From positions 265,022-329,021 of the forward strand of contig NZ_MCNV01000006.1 of the NCBI RefSeq assembly GCF_001718195.1: DNA of 64,000 nucleotides, written 5' to 3'. Position numbers and translations under genes: made by a program. Under the pieces are notes generated by a model, which had not been told where the DNA came from, did no database searches, and was given only the letters and a program-made list of their open reading frames with translations. Positions within the stretch are counted from its first letter, which is position 1. Each line of letters starts with the position of its first letter. Positions 29,224 through 41,989 of this stretch are shown piece by piece. The DNA is from Paraburkholderia nodosa. GTDB taxonomy: Bacteria; Pseudomonadota; Gammaproteobacteria; Burkholderiales; Burkholderiaceae.

Positions 29224-30341
29224 CAATGGCCCCCTTTCTCGACGGCCTTCGCTGCCTCTTCGCGCAGGCTCTCCCTGGGCCGCTTTTTCTCCGCCGGCTT
29301 CGTGTCTGCTGCGGCTGCATTCGCTGCCGGCTTCGCCTGCTGCGCCGGCGCCGGGGCCGCGCCCGATGCGGCGGCGGCGGGCTTCGCCTTCGCGTCATCG
29401 GCCTTTTTGTCAGCCTTTTTGTCCGCGGCCTTGGCGGCCTTCTTCTTCGCGTCCTTCGCCTCGGCGGCCGCTGCGGCTTCCTCGGCGGCGATCGGGTTGG
29501 GCGGCACCTGCGGCACATAGTGCAGCACGAGCACCTGGCGCGCCCCACGCACGGCGGCGAGCGGCAGGCAGACCACGCGTGCGAACGCGGTGTCGGCCTG
29601 CTTGTCCACGCGCAGCACCTTCGCGACCGGCAGCCCTTGCGGATAGATGCCGTCGAGCCCGCTCGTCACGAGTTCGTCGCCCACTTGGAGATCGGCGCTG
29701 ATCGGCACGAAGCGCAGATCGAGCAGGTCGCCCTTCGCCGTGCCGTAGATCACACTGCGCAGACCCGTGCGCACGACTTCGACCGGCACGGCCTGGTCCT
29801 TGTCGGTGACGAGCGTGACTTCGGACTGCATGGGGAACACGCGTGTGACCTGGCCGATCACGCCGTCCTCGCTCAATACCGGTGAGCCGTTCTGCACGCC
29901 CTGCTGCGAGCCGCCGCCGATCACGACCTTCTGCGTGAACGGGTCGCGCGTGTCGTACTGGATCCCTGCAGGCGTGGTTTGCGCGCCGATGCGCTGCGAG
30001 AGCTGCAAAAGCGCGCGCAGGTGCGCGTTTTCGGCGGCGAGCGAAGCGGCCGCGTTGGCCTGCTGCGAAAGCTGAAGATTGCGCACGTGCAGCTGGGTGT
30101 TTTCGGTGCGCAGCGTGGAACTCGTCACGGCCAGATCGGCGGCGCCCATAAAGAAGTCACGCGGCACGAGGGCCGCGCGTTGCAGCGGGTAGAGACCCGC
30201 GCCGAGCACGCCGCGCACGATCTCGAGCGTCTTGAAACGCGCGTCGGAGACGAGGAGCGCGAGCGACAGCACGACGAAGAAAATCAGCCGTGCGAGTGCC
30301 GATGGGCCCTGTTTAAAGAGGGGCGGCGGACTGTATTCCAT
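29223..30341 (-). CDS. mreC: Rod-shape-determining protein MreC with charged C-terminal tail
   Basis: 372 residues: a short cytoplasmic N-terminus, one membrane segment (about 18-36), a coiled coil (about 70-120) and the beta-rich periplasmic MreC core (about 125-275, ending near VLVLHYVPQVPPNPI). MreC links PBP2 to the MreD/RodA complex. After the core comes an Ala/Lys/Glu-rich tail of about 85 residues, which many MreC proteins lack or have in shorter form. It is followed directly by mreD. Confidence 0.94.
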   Translation of the reverse strand: MEYSPPPLFKQGPSALARLIFFVVLSLALLVSDARFKTLEIVRGVLGAGLYPLQRAALVPRDFFMGAADLAVTSSTLRTENTQLHVRNLQLSQQANAAASLAAENAHLRALLQLSQRIGAQTTPAGIQYDTRDPFTQKVVIGGGSQQGVQNGSPVLSEDGVIGQVTRVFPMQSEVTLVTDKDQAVPVEVVRTGLRSVIYGTAKGDLLDLRFVPISADLQVGDELVTSGLDGIYPQGLPVAKVLRVDKQADTAFARVVCLPLAAVRGARQVLVLHYVPQVPPNPIAAEEAAAAAEAKDAKKKAAKAADKKADKKADDAKAKPAAAASGAAPAPAQQAKPAANAAAADTKPAEKKRPRESLREEAAKAVEKGGH

Positions 30342-30532
30342 GGTCGGCGCCGGGGGCGTGTGCGGTTCGGTGAAACAGAGGGTGTAACGGAGGGCACAAC
30401 GAAGTGTGAATCTTCGGCGCCCCGCAGGACGTCCCGTTGCGGGCGCCGTAACGGCGCGCGCGCCGCCATGCCATCAGTGGCGCGACGACGCCGAAACCGC
30501 GCCGCGGGCGAGCGCAGCGGTGCGCGGCGCGC

Positions 30533-31576
<1,044 letters not shown>

Positions 31577-32005
31577 TCAAAAATCCTGTCTCGCTTGTGG
31601 CCGTCCTTCCAGCTTGGTGGGCGAGGGCGGCAGCGGAAAAATTCACAGCCTCAGGGCGATATGCTCCACCACGAGAGCACTCCGAAATCACGGCGGAGGG
31701 CGTCGCAAGGGGCGCCACGAGGGGCCTGAGACTGCGGGGATAGTTACCGGAGGCAGCCTGGCTGCGCCGCCCGTTTGATCTTGTCTGGCCGCATTGAGTT
31801 GCGTACAGACCTGAAAGGCGGATGCAAGGCGGTCCGGGTTTGGGTCGAACGCGTAATGATACCTTATAATTTTGCCTGTTTTGCAGGATCCGGAACGCAG
31901 TTTTTGACCTCATCGAAGCTTTCCTCCCGAGCCGGATCCGGCGCGATAAACCGCTGTTGCAGCACCGATTTCCGCACTGCCGCAGCCCCTTTTTCCGGTG
32001 ACCGC
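31577..32005. other. Divergent mreB/gatC regulatory region
   Basis: 429 bp without a gene, containing the promoters of two essential operons (mre and gat). On the gatC side a perfect TATAAT lies at 31865-31870, listed separately. No clear promoter was placed for mreB, although its own -10 should lie within about 150 bp of 31576. Confidence 0.55.
31865..31870 (+). promoter_or_regulatory. Candidate -10 box of the gatCAB operon
   Basis: A perfect TATAAT in an AT-rich pocket, 135 bp before the gatC ATG. The -35 is poor (TTGGGT at 31840-31845, spacing 19). The implied 5' UTR is about 130 nt. Confidence 0.5.
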
Positions 32006-32305
32006 ATGGCCCTGACCCTGAACGATGTGAAGCGCATCGCGCATCTTGCGCGCCTCGAACTGGCCGACGCCGAAGCCGGCAATACGCTCGAACGCCTGAA
32101 CGGCTTCTTCGGCCTCGTCGAGCAGATGCAGGCCGTGGACACGACCGGCATCGCCCCGCTCGCCCACCCGATCGAGCAGATCGAGGACGTCGCGCTGCGT
32201 CTGCGCGAGGACGCCGTGACCGAAATCGTGGACCGCGAAGCGCTGCAGCGTCCCGCGCCCGCGGTGCAGGACGGACTTTACCTCGTACCGCGCGTGATTG
32301 AGTAA
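32006..32305 (+). CDS. gatC: Asp/Glu-tRNA amidotransferase subunit C
   Basis: A 99-residue GatC, the small subunit that stabilises GatA-GatB. The complex converts Glu-tRNA(Gln) and/or Asp-tRNA(Asn) to Gln- and Asn-tRNA. The family N-terminus is [19 protein letters not shown] and the typical C-terminus is [13 protein letters not shown] 32006 is chosen; upstream in-frame sequence is unrelated. It is the first gene of gatCAB. Confidence 0.95.
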   Translation: MALTLNDVKRIAHLARLELADAEAGNTLERLNGFFGLVEQMQAVDTTGIAPLAHPIEQIEDVALRLREDAVTEIVDREALQRPAPAVQDGLYLVPRVIE

Positions 32306-32496
32306 GCGCGCAGCATTTTTTCGCCATTTCGAAATCTTTCGAGTCGTCGGAACAGTTCGAAACGGCACGGACTCCCGAATTTTCCGGGGTTTTCCGGGTA
32401 GCGGCCCACACGTTTGCCAACGTCGGTCGAGCGGCTCCCGGACGGCGCAACGATCGGATTTCGACCACGCCGTGACGTTCTTCCAGGAATCACGCA

Positions 32497-33987
<1,491 letters not shown>

Positions 33988-33989
33988 AC

Positions 33990-35465
33990 ATGGCAACACA
34001 GTGGGAAGTGGTGATCGGTCTGGAGACGCACGCGCAATTGTCGACGGCGTCGAAGATCTTCTCGGGCGCATCGACGCAGTTCGGCGCCGCGCCCAACTCG
34101 CAGGCCTGCCCCGTCGATCTCGCGCTGCCGGGCGTGCTGCCGGTGATGAACCGCGGCGCCGTGGAGCGCGCGATCCAGTTCGGCCTCGCGATCAACGCGA
34201 CGATTGCGCCGCGCAGCATTTTCGCGCGCAAGAACTACTTCTATCCGGACCTGCCCAAGGGCTATCAGATCAGCCAGTACGAGATTCCGGTCGTGCAGGG
34301 CGGGCAGATCACGATCCAGGTCCCGGCTAACGAAAAGGCCGGCAAGGAAGCCTACGAGAAGACCGTCAACCTGACGCGCGCGCACCTCGAAGAAGACGCG
34401 GGCAAGTCGCTGCACGAAGACTTCGCGGGCATGACGGGCATCGACCTGAACCGCGCCGGCACGCCGCTGCTCGAAATCGTCACGGAACCCGAAATGCGCA
34501 GTGCCGCCGAAGCGGTTGCGTACGCGAAGTCGCTGCACACGCTCGTCGTGTGGCTCGGCATTTGCGACGGCAACATGCAGGAAGGCTCGTTCCGCTGCGA
34601 CGCGAACGTCTCCGTGCGCCCGGTCGGCCAGAAGGAATTCGGCACGCGCGCCGAGATCAAGAACCTGAACTCGTTCCGCTTCCTCGAAGAGGCGATCCAG
34701 TACGAAGTGCGCCGCCAGATCGAGCTGATCGAAGACGGCGGCACGGTGGTGCAGGAAACGCGCCTCTACGACCCGGACAAGCGCGAGACGCGTTCGATGC
34801 GCAGCAAGGAAGACGCGCACGATTACCGCTATTTCCCCGACCCCGACCTCATGCCGCTCGTGATCGATGCCGCGTGGGTCGAGCGCGTGAAGGGCGAGCT
34901 GCCCGAGCTGCCCGCGACGATGCAAACGCGCTTTGTCGAGCAGTACGGCGTGACGCCGTATGACGCGAACGTGCTCACGTCGAGCAAGGCAATGGCGGCT
35001 TACTTCGAAGCCGTGGTGGCGAAGGCGGGCGCGGCGCAGGCCAAGGCCGCCGCCAACTGGCTGATGGGCGAAGTCTCGTCGCAGCTCAACCGCGAAGGCC
35101 TCGACATCGCCGCTTCGCCGGTCTCGGCCGCGCAGTTCGCCGTGCTGCTCGCGCGCATCGCCGACGGCACGATCTCGAACAAGATCGCCAAGGAAGTGTT
35201 CCAGGCGATGTGGGACGAGAAGGCTGCCGACGAAGCCGCTGCCGATCGCATCATCGAAGCGAAGGGCCTCAAGCAGATCTCGGACACCGGCGCGCTCGAA
35301 GCGATCATCGACGAGGTGCTCGCCGCGAACCAGAAGTCGGTGGAAGAATTCCGCGCCGGCAAGGAAAAGGCGTTCAACGCGCTGATCGGCCAGGCGATGA
35401 AGGCCACCAAGGGCAAGGCGAACCCGCAGCAGGTCAACGAGCTGCTGAAGAAGAAGCTGGGCTGA
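33990..35465 (+). CDS. gatB: Asp/Glu-tRNA amidotransferase subunit B
   Basis: A 491-residue GatB kinase-like subunit that activates the misacylated aminoacyl-tRNA and completes transamidation. The N-terminal block [13 protein letters not shown] and the signature [16 protein letters not shown] are present; the YqeY-like tail domain reaches the end. Two starts compete: ATG 33984, overlapping the gatA stop (ATGA), and ATG 33990. The AGGGG in the gatA end is better spaced for 33990, so that is used. Confidence 0.96.
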   Translation: MATQWEVVIGLETHAQLSTASKIFSGASTQFGAAPNSQACPVDLALPGVLPVMNRGAVERAIQFGLAINATIAPRSIFARKNYFYPDLPKGYQISQYEIPVVQGGQITIQVPANEKAGKEAYEKTVNLTRAHLEEDAGKSLHEDFAGMTGIDLNRAGTPLLEIVTEPEMRSAAEAVAYAKSLHTLVVWLGICDGNMQEGSFRCDANVSVRPVGQKEFGTRAEIKNLNSFRFLEEAIQYEVRRQIELIEDGGTVVQETRLYDPDKRETRSMRSKEDAHDYRYFPDPDLMPLVIDAAWVERVKGELPELPATMQTRFVEQYGVTPYDANVLTSSKAMAAYFEAVVAKAGAAQAKAAANWLMGEVSSQLNREGLDIAASPVSAAQFAVLLARIADGTISNKIAKEVFQAMWDEKAADEAAADRIIEAKGLKQISDTGALEAIIDEVLAANQKSVEEFRAGKEKAFNALIGQAMKATKGKANPQQVNELLKKKLG

Positions 35466-35611
35466 GTTTGGGCGGGTTTGAGTAGCGTGCCGCCCTGATT
35501 CGGGCATGCTAGCGAGGCGGCGTCGTGCGTAGCAGCGCGGCGCCGCCTTGCCGCTTCAGGCGGGCTGCGGCGCTGGCGCCGTCAAATTCACGAGAGAGAG
35601 GAGAACAACGC

Positions 35612-36448
35612 ATGTCCCACATCCCGAGTCTCGACAGTTACCGCGTGCCGTACTTCAGCGACAAGAAGGCGGAGACGTTCTCGCTCAACGCGCTCGACCC
35701 CGCCGCGAAACCGTTCTCGACCGGCAGCAAGGACGGTGACCGCGACCGGCTCGCCGAGATCGGCAACCAGCTCGACATATTGCAGGAGCGTCTGCATTCG
35801 CAGCGCCATCAGCGCGTGCTGCTCGTGTTGCAGGGCATGGACACGAGCGGCAAGGACGGCACGATTCGCGGCGTGTTTCACGAGGTCGATCCGCTCGGCC
35901 TGCGCATCGTGCCGTTTCGCGCGCCGACGCCCATCGAAGCCGCGCGCGACTTTCTCTGGCGCGTGCACCTGCAAGTGCCCGCGGCCGGCGAGCTGGCGAT
36001 CTTCAACCGCAGCCACTACGAAGACGTGCTCGTGCCGCGCGTGATTGGCCAGATCGATTCGGCCGAGTGCGAGCGCCGCTACCGGCAGATTCGCCATTTC
36101 GAGGCGCTGCTCGCCGAGAGCGGCACGTCGATCATCAAGTGCATGCTGCACATTTCGAAGGACGAGCAGCGCAGTCGCATCCAGGCGCGCATCGACGACC
36201 CCACCAAGCACTGGAAATTCGACGTCTCCGATCTCGAAGCGCGCAGGCATTGGGACGCCTATCAGGCCGCGTACCACGACGCGCTCGCGGCTACCTCCAC
36301 GGAGTACGCACCGTGGTACGTGATTCCCGCGAACTCGAAGTCGCATCGCAACCTCATGGTGGCCGAACTGCTGCTGCGCCTGATGGACAGTCTGAAACTC
36401 GAATTTCCGCCGGCCAAGGCCGAACTCAAGGGTCTCAGGATCGACTGA
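35612..36448 (+). CDS. PPK2-family polyphosphate kinase
   Basis: A 278-residue polyphosphate:nucleotide phosphotransferase that uses inorganic polyphosphate to phosphorylate nucleoside mono- or diphosphates. The P-loop is QGMDTSGKDG (74-83); the lid and active-site block is FNRSHYEDVLVPRV. One PPK2 domain is present, as in short PPK2 enzymes; whether AMP or ADP is preferred cannot be told. AGAGGAG upstream supports ATG 35612. Confidence 0.9.
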   Translation: MSHIPSLDSYRVPYFSDKKAETFSLNALDPAAKPFSTGSKDGDRDRLAEIGNQLDILQERLHSQRHQRVLLVLQGMDTSGKDGTIRGVFHEVDPLGLRIVPFRAPTPIEAARDFLWRVHLQVPAAGELAIFNRSHYEDVLVPRVIGQIDSAECERRYRQIRHFEALLAESGTSIIKCMLHISKDEQRSRIQARIDDPTKHWKFDVSDLEARRHWDAYQAAYHDALAATSTEYAPWYVIPANSKSHRNLMVAELLLRLMDSLKLEFPPAKAELKGLRID

Positions 36449-36534
36449 GACCGACCGTATTCCCTCGCGCGGCGCGGTGCAGTTCCGCTTCGGCGCGCCG
36501 TGCGAGGCAACGCACAATCAAGAGGAAAGAAGAC

Positions 36535-37314
36535 ATGTTGCGTGTGATCACCGCGAATCTGAACGGCATCCGCTCGGCGGCGAAGAAAGGCTTTTTCGAA
36601 TGGTTCGGCGAACAGAAGGCCGACGTGCTCTGCGTGCAGGAAATCAAGTGCTCGCAGGACGACATGACCCCGGAATTCCTCGCCCCGCACGACTTCACGG
36701 GCTACTTCCAGCATGCGGTCAAGAAGGGCTATAGCGGCGCGGGCGTCTATTCGCGCCACGAGCCCGACGAGGTGATCATCGGCTTTGGCAGCGAGGAGTT
36801 CGACCCGGAAGGGCGCTATGTGGAAACGCGCTTCGGCAAGCTTTCGGTGATCTCCGTGTACGTGCCTTCGGGCTCGAGCGGCGACGAACGGCAGGCCGCG
36901 AAGTACCGCTTCATGGACGAATTCATGCCGCATCTCGCGGAACTCAAGCGTGAGCGCGAAGTGATCCTGTGCGGCGACGTGAACATCGTCCACAAGGAAA
37001 TCGACATCAAGAACTGGAAGGGCAACCAGAAGAACTCCGGCTGCCTGCCCGAAGAGCGCGCATGGCTCACGAGCCTCTTCGACGACGTGGGCTACGTGGA
37101 CGTGTTCCGCACGCTCGACCCGCGCCCCGAGCAATACACGTGGTGGAGCAACCGCGGCCAGGCGTATGCGAAGAACGTGGGGTGGCGTATCGACTATCAG
37201 ATCGCGACGCCCGGCATTGCGCACAAGGCGAAAAAGACCTCGATCTTCAAGGACATCAAGTTCAGCGACCACGCGCCGCTGACCATCGACTACGACCACA
37301 AGGTCAAGAGCTGA
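36535..37314 (+). CDS. xth: Exodeoxyribonuclease III
   Basis: A 259-residue exonuclease III/AP endonuclease of the EEP fold, which cuts abasic sites and trims 3' ends in base-excision repair. Metal and active-site motifs are QEIKC (Glu36), CGDVNIVH and the terminal FSDHAPLTIDY. ATG 36535 has AAGAGGAA upstream. It converges on the M48 protease gene with only 30 bp between stops and no visible terminator. Confidence 0.95.
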   Translation: MLRVITANLNGIRSAAKKGFFEWFGEQKADVLCVQEIKCSQDDMTPEFLAPHDFTGYFQHAVKKGYSGAGVYSRHEPDEVIIGFGSEEFDPEGRYVETRFGKLSVISVYVPSGSSGDERQAAKYRFMDEFMPHLAELKREREVILCGDVNIVHKEIDIKNWKGNQKNSGCLPEERAWLTSLFDDVGYVDVFRTLDPRPEQYTWWSNRGQAYAKNVGWRIDYQIATPGIAHKAKKTSIFKDIKFSDHAPLTIDYDHKVKS

Positions 37315-37344
37315 CGCTCACCGCGGCGCGCTGTGAAACCGCTT

Positions 37345-38454
37345 TCAGGGCGCCGAAACCACCTTGCGCTTTTGCACGGCCGGGATGCCCTCGTAGTCGG
37401 GCAACTCGGCGAGCGGCTTGCCCATGGCCTTTGCGTAGAGCGGCATCATGTCGGCGAGGCGCTTGGCGATATCGGCGCGTCGCGCCGGCGTGTACGGATG
37501 CACGTAGATGAATCCCTGGTCGCGGTCGGCGCGCGTCGCCACCGCGAGCTTGTCCCACAGCGTGAGCGCCGCGCGCGGATCGAATCCCGCGCGCGAGGCG
37601 ATATCGCTGCCGATCACGTCGGCTTCGGTTTCGTCGGCGCGGCCGTAGTGCATTTCCACGAGTTGCGAGCCGATACCGAGCGGAAACACGCCGAGATCCG
37701 CGAGCCCGAATAGCTGCGGCACAGAGCCCGATTCGATCTGCGCGGCCTGTTGTTCGCCCAGGCGCTCGCGCACGTGCTCGCGCACTGCATGCGCGATCTC
37801 GTGGCCAAGCAGCATGCCGAACTCGTTGTCGTTGAGCTTCACGCGATCGAGCAGGCCGCCATACACGACGATCTTGCCGCCCGGCAGCGCGTACATGCGG
37901 ATGTCGTTCGAGCGGATCACCGCCACTTCCCACTTCCAGTTCTTGACGCGATCGCCCCACTTCAGCGAGTAAGGCGCGAGCCGGTCGACGAACGCCCGCA
38001 CGCGCTGCACGTGCGGATCGCTTTCGGCATAGAGGCGGTTCGAATGGGCCGCGCCGCGCACGATCTCGTTGAACTCGGCCGTGGCCTGCGCTTCGAGCAT
38101 CGGCGAGGGAATCAGATTGCGGTACACGGCGGCGTTGCCGAATCGCACCACGCGGCCCGTGTTCGGCGCGCCGGGGGCGACGCTGCCCGGCGTAGCGCTC
38201 GCGTTTGCGCCGATGTTTGCTGCGCCGTTCGTGTTATTCGCCGGGTTGGTCGCGCCATTGCCGGCTGGCGGCAGTGCAGGATTGCCTGGCACGGCGGCGG
38301 GGGCGTTCGTCGCGGCGGGGTTCTCGGCAGCCCACGCATTCCATGCGCCAAGCGCCGGCCAGGCGGTGGCGAGCGCCAGCACGAGCGCACGCGCGCGCGC
38401 GCCGCTGCGCTGCAGCGCACGCGGGCTTTGCGCGACGGTCTCATGCGTGCTCAC
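37345..38454 (-). CDS. M48-family periplasmic metalloprotease
   Basis: A 369-residue zinc protease. A basic N-terminus and hydrophobic core (ALVLALATAWPALGAW) form a signal peptide ending near residue 42, followed by an Asn/Ala/Pro-rich linker (about 45-95). The zinc motif HEIAH is at 218-222, and the third-ligand block is ETEADVIGSDIA. It resembles the YcaL/LoiP class of periplasmic M48 quality-control proteases. GTG 38454 overlaps the ampG stop (GTGA), so it is last in metX-metW-ampG-M48. Confidence 0.88.
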   Translation of the reverse strand: MSTHETVAQSPRALQRSGARARALVLALATAWPALGAWNAWAAENPAATNAPAAVPGNPALPPAGNGATNPANNTNGAANIGANASATPGSVAPGAPNTGRVVRFGNAAVYRNLIPSPMLEAQATAEFNEIVRGAAHSNRLYAESDPHVQRVRAFVDRLAPYSLKWGDRVKNWKWEVAVIRSNDIRMYALPGGKIVVYGGLLDRVKLNDNEFGMLLGHEIAHAVREHVRERLGEQQAAQIESGSVPQLFGLADLGVFPLGIGSQLVEMHYGRADETEADVIGSDIASRAGFDPRAALTLWDKLAVATRADRDQGFIYVHPYTPARRADIAKRLADMMPLYAKAMGKPLAELPDYEGIPAVQKRKVVSAP

Positions 38455-39845
38455 GACCGGACTCTCCACGGGGCAATACGAATGAGCAGGAGCATACCCG
38501 GTACCGCGAGCACCGTGCAGACGATGAAATAGTCGAACCAGCCGATCTTCGCCACCACGTAGCCGCTCGCGGCGGAGGCCAGCGTGCGCGGCACGGAGGC
38601 GAGGCTCGTGAAGAGTGCGAACTGCGTGGCGGTGTAACGCGGATCGGTCGTGCTTGCAATATAGGCAGTGAACGCAGCGAGCGTGAGTCCCGTTGCGAAG
38701 GTCTCGAAGCCGTACACGAGCGCGAGCGCAACGGCGCGCGGATCGAGCGTGAACTGCACGGTGGCGCCGAAGAGACCTGCGGCCCACGAAACCGCGTGGC
38801 TCACGGCGAGCACGGCATCGTAGATGGCGGCGAGCGAGGGCGAGCCTGCGCCGAGCTGCGCGAGCCACGCGAAACCCAGAGTGGAAATCATTTGCAGGAA
38901 GCCGAAGATCCACAGCCCGCGCCCAATGCCGATCTTCACGAGCGCCACGCCGCCGACAATGCCGCCCGCGAGGCTCGCGCCGAACGCCGTCATCTTGGCG
39001 ATCACGCCGATCTCCGTGCGCGAATAGCCGATGTCGAGGAAGAACGATGTGGACAGGGTCGTCGCCATCGTATCGCCGAGTTTGTAGAGGAAGATAAACG
39101 CGAGCACAAAGAGTGCCGCGGCGAGACCGTCGCGGCGCACGAATTCGGCGAACGGCTGCACGATCGCTTCGCGCAGGTTCTTCGGCGGCGCGCCGTGCAC
39201 TTCGGGCTCTTTCACGACGAGCGTCATGATCATGCCGGGAATCATGAACGCCGCCGTCACGACGAATACGGTGCTCCACGGCAGATGATCGGAGAGGATC
39301 AGCGCGAGCGAGCCCGGCACGAGTGCCGCGATCTTGTAGGCATTCACGTGCACGGCGTTGCCGAGGCCCTGCTGCGTATCAGTGAGCAGTTCGCGCCGGT
39401 AGGCGTCGATGGAGATGTCCTGGCTCGCGCCGAAGAACGCCACCAGCGCGGTGAGCGCGGCAACCGTCCAGATCGAATCTTTCGGCGAAACGTAGCCGAG
39501 CGTGCCGATGGCGAGCGCCACGAGAATCTGCGTGACGAGCATCCAGCCGCGCCGCCGCCCCGGGCGCCAGCCGGGCAGACGCGGCACGTAGCGGTCCATG
39601 AGCGGCGCCCAGACGAACTTCCAGGTGTAGGGGAACTGGATCAGCGCGAAGAGGCCGATCTCCTTGAGATTGACGCCCTCCGAGCGCAGCCACGCCTGCA
39701 CCAGATAGACGAGCGTGAAGAGCGGCAGCCCGGAGGTAAAGCCGAGGAACACGCAGATCAGCATGTGCGTATTCAGATACGCACGCCAGCCGGGGTGGGA
39801 TTCGTGAGCGGTAAGAGCGGGTGCCTCGTGGGGCGGATTCTGCAT
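38451..39845 (-). CDS. ampG: AmpG-type muropeptide permease (MFS)
   Basis: A 464-residue major-facilitator membrane protein with about twelve to fourteen segments. It resembles AmpG, which imports GlcNAc-anhydroMurNAc peptides for cell-wall recycling and so affects beta-lactamase induction. Typical blocks are GFTSGLPLFTL near the N-terminus and SQDISIDAYRREL. ATG 39845 is preferred; an upstream GTG at 39908 has no better signal. It begins 82 bp after metW on the same strand and overlaps the downstream protease gene. Confidence 0.9.
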   Translation of the reverse strand: MQNPPHEAPALTAHESHPGWRAYLNTHMLICVFLGFTSGLPLFTLVYLVQAWLRSEGVNLKEIGLFALIQFPYTWKFVWAPLMDRYVPRLPGWRPGRRRGWMLVTQILVALAIGTLGYVSPKDSIWTVAALTALVAFFGASQDISIDAYRRELLTDTQQGLGNAVHVNAYKIAALVPGSLALILSDHLPWSTVFVVTAAFMIPGMIMTLVVKEPEVHGAPPKNLREAIVQPFAEFVRRDGLAAALFVLAFIFLYKLGDTMATTLSTSFFLDIGYSRTEIGVIAKMTAFGASLAGGIVGGVALVKIGIGRGLWIFGFLQMISTLGFAWLAQLGAGSPSLAAIYDAVLAVSHAVSWAAGLFGATVQFTLDPRAVALALVYGFETFATGLTLAAFTAYIASTTDPRYTATQFALFTSLASVPRTLASAASGYVVAKIGWFDYFIVCTVLAVPGMLLLIRIAPWRVRS

Positions 39846-39926
39846 GTCGTCGTTAGCGGCGGCGGTGTTGGGTGCGGTTCCAGGTGAACTGGTCGGGCAG
39901 AAAAACACGCGACGCCGCGCACGGCG

Positions 39927-40531
39927 TCATTTTTTTCTCACGCGATAGACCGCAAGACTACCACGCCAGTTCACACCCCAACGAACGGTCTGACCCCCAT
40001 GGAGCACGGCGCGGTCGAGAATTTCGATGCCCACTTCGGGCGCGAGCGCCTCGAAGTCCTTCACCGTGAGAACACGCACGTTCGGCGTGTTATGCCACTG
40101 GTAGGGCAGCGACTTCGAAACCGGCATGCGTCCGCGCATGACCGAAAGCCGGTGCGGCCAGTAGCCGAAGTTCGGGAACGAGACGATGCACTCCTTGCCC
40201 ACGCGCGCCGTCTCGCGCAGGATGGCGGCCGTTTGGTGAATGGTCTGCAGCGTTTGCGAGAGGATCGCGAAGTCGAAGCTCGCGTCCTCGAACAGGCGCA
40301 GGCCGTCTTCCAGATTCTGCTGGATCACGTTGATGCCGTTCTTCACCGATGCGAGCACGCCCGCGTCGTTGATCTCGATGCCGTAGCCCGTGCACTCCAG
40401 CTCCTCGGTGAGCAGCGAGAGCAGCGAGCCGTCGCCGCAGCCGAGGTCGAGCACCTTCGCGCGCGGTTCGATCCAGCGCGCAATGGTGCGAAAGTCGGGA
40501 CGGGCGGAAAGACTGTCGAAAGCGCTCTGGT

Positions 40532-40535
<4 letters not shown>
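39927..40535 (-). CDS. metW: Methionine biosynthesis protein MetW
   Basis: A 202-residue SAM-dependent methyltransferase-fold protein always paired with metX in Proteobacteria. The SAM motif is [15 protein letters not shown]. Its exact role is less clear than that of MetX; the conserved pairing implies support of homoserine acylation. The ATG overlaps the metX stop (ATGA), so they are translationally coupled. Confidence 0.94.
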
Positions 40536-41677
<1,142 letters not shown>

Positions 41678-41682
41678 TCGTT

Positions 41683-41708
41683 CCGCCTTGGTTTTTCGGG
41701 CGGCTAAA
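41683..41708 (-). promoter_or_regulatory. Predicted metX Shine-Dalgarno sequester hairpin / anti-sequester site
   Basis: On the minus strand, CCGCC (within 41698-41703) can pair with GGCGG (41687-41683), which overlaps the metX ribosome binding region AAGGCGGA. The strand TTTAGCCGC (41708-41700) is also a perfect 9-nt complement of GCGGCTAAA at 41767-41759 inside the riboswitch. The two pairings exclude each other. Confidence 0.6.
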
Positions 41709-41754
41709 CGGTGTCGGCGGGCGCGGAGTGCGAAAGGGTTGGCGCAGCTGACGA

Positions 41755-41840
41755 CCTCTTTAGCCGCATTTATATCGAACTCCCGGGCCCAGGCCTTGAG
41801 AGTTCACGCGCCCGCAATCGAGTCAGCAAATCGGCGCGTG
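41755..41840 (-). promoter_or_regulatory. SAM-II (metA-motif) riboswitch upstream of metX
   Basis: Read on the minus strand: stem P1 CACGCGCC (41840-41833) / GGCGCGTG (41812-41805). Its 20-nt loop begins GATTT and ends ATTGC. Then comes an inserted hairpin AACTC/GAGTT (41804-41778), then TAAATG-CG-GCTAAA-GA-GG ending at 41755. SAM-II aptamers share GAUUU and UUGC in the P1 loop and the 3' string UAAAUG-NN-GCUAAA-NA-GG. The pseudoknot pairs are also present: loop CTC with GAG, and TTGC with GC plus AA of GGCTAA. SAM-II binds S-adenosylmethionine and represses met genes. It lies 78 nt before metX. Confidence 0.82.
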
Positions 41841-41989
41841 GGTATTGCAAAAGGAACGCAGAGTATATCGGAAAAAGTGCAAAGCGACGCGGCGCACGGG
41901 AAAGGCGGCCCGGGCGGCGCGCTGCCGCCCCCGCGCTTTTGCACCGTCCCTTCACGTGCCCGCGCACCGCGCGAGGCCGCGAAGCCTTA

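Larger units (their letters stand above)
41678..41989. other. Intergenic region between hdeD-like gene and metX
   Basis: 312 bp. The left half is the metX leader with the SAM-II element and Shine-Dalgarno switch. Around 41911-41929 a GC hairpin GGGCGGC-GCGCT-GCCGCCC lies just beyond the hdeD-like gene's upstream neighbour metX promoter. No gene is present. A metX promoter should lie right of 41840; TATACT on the minus strand at 41869-41864 (plus-strand AGTATA) is a candidate -10. Confidence 0.5.

Noticed and set aside
36067..36534. Open frame fused upstream of exonuclease III, giving a 415-residue protein
   Set aside because: The extra N-terminus is an out-of-frame reading of the PPK2 gene. 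The real start is ATG 36535, with its own ribosome binding site and the family N-terminus.
38455..39279. Upstream extension of the M48 protease frame to 644 residues
   Set aside because: It lies inside ampG in another frame. The GTG overlapping the ampG stop followed by a signal peptide gives a sensible start.
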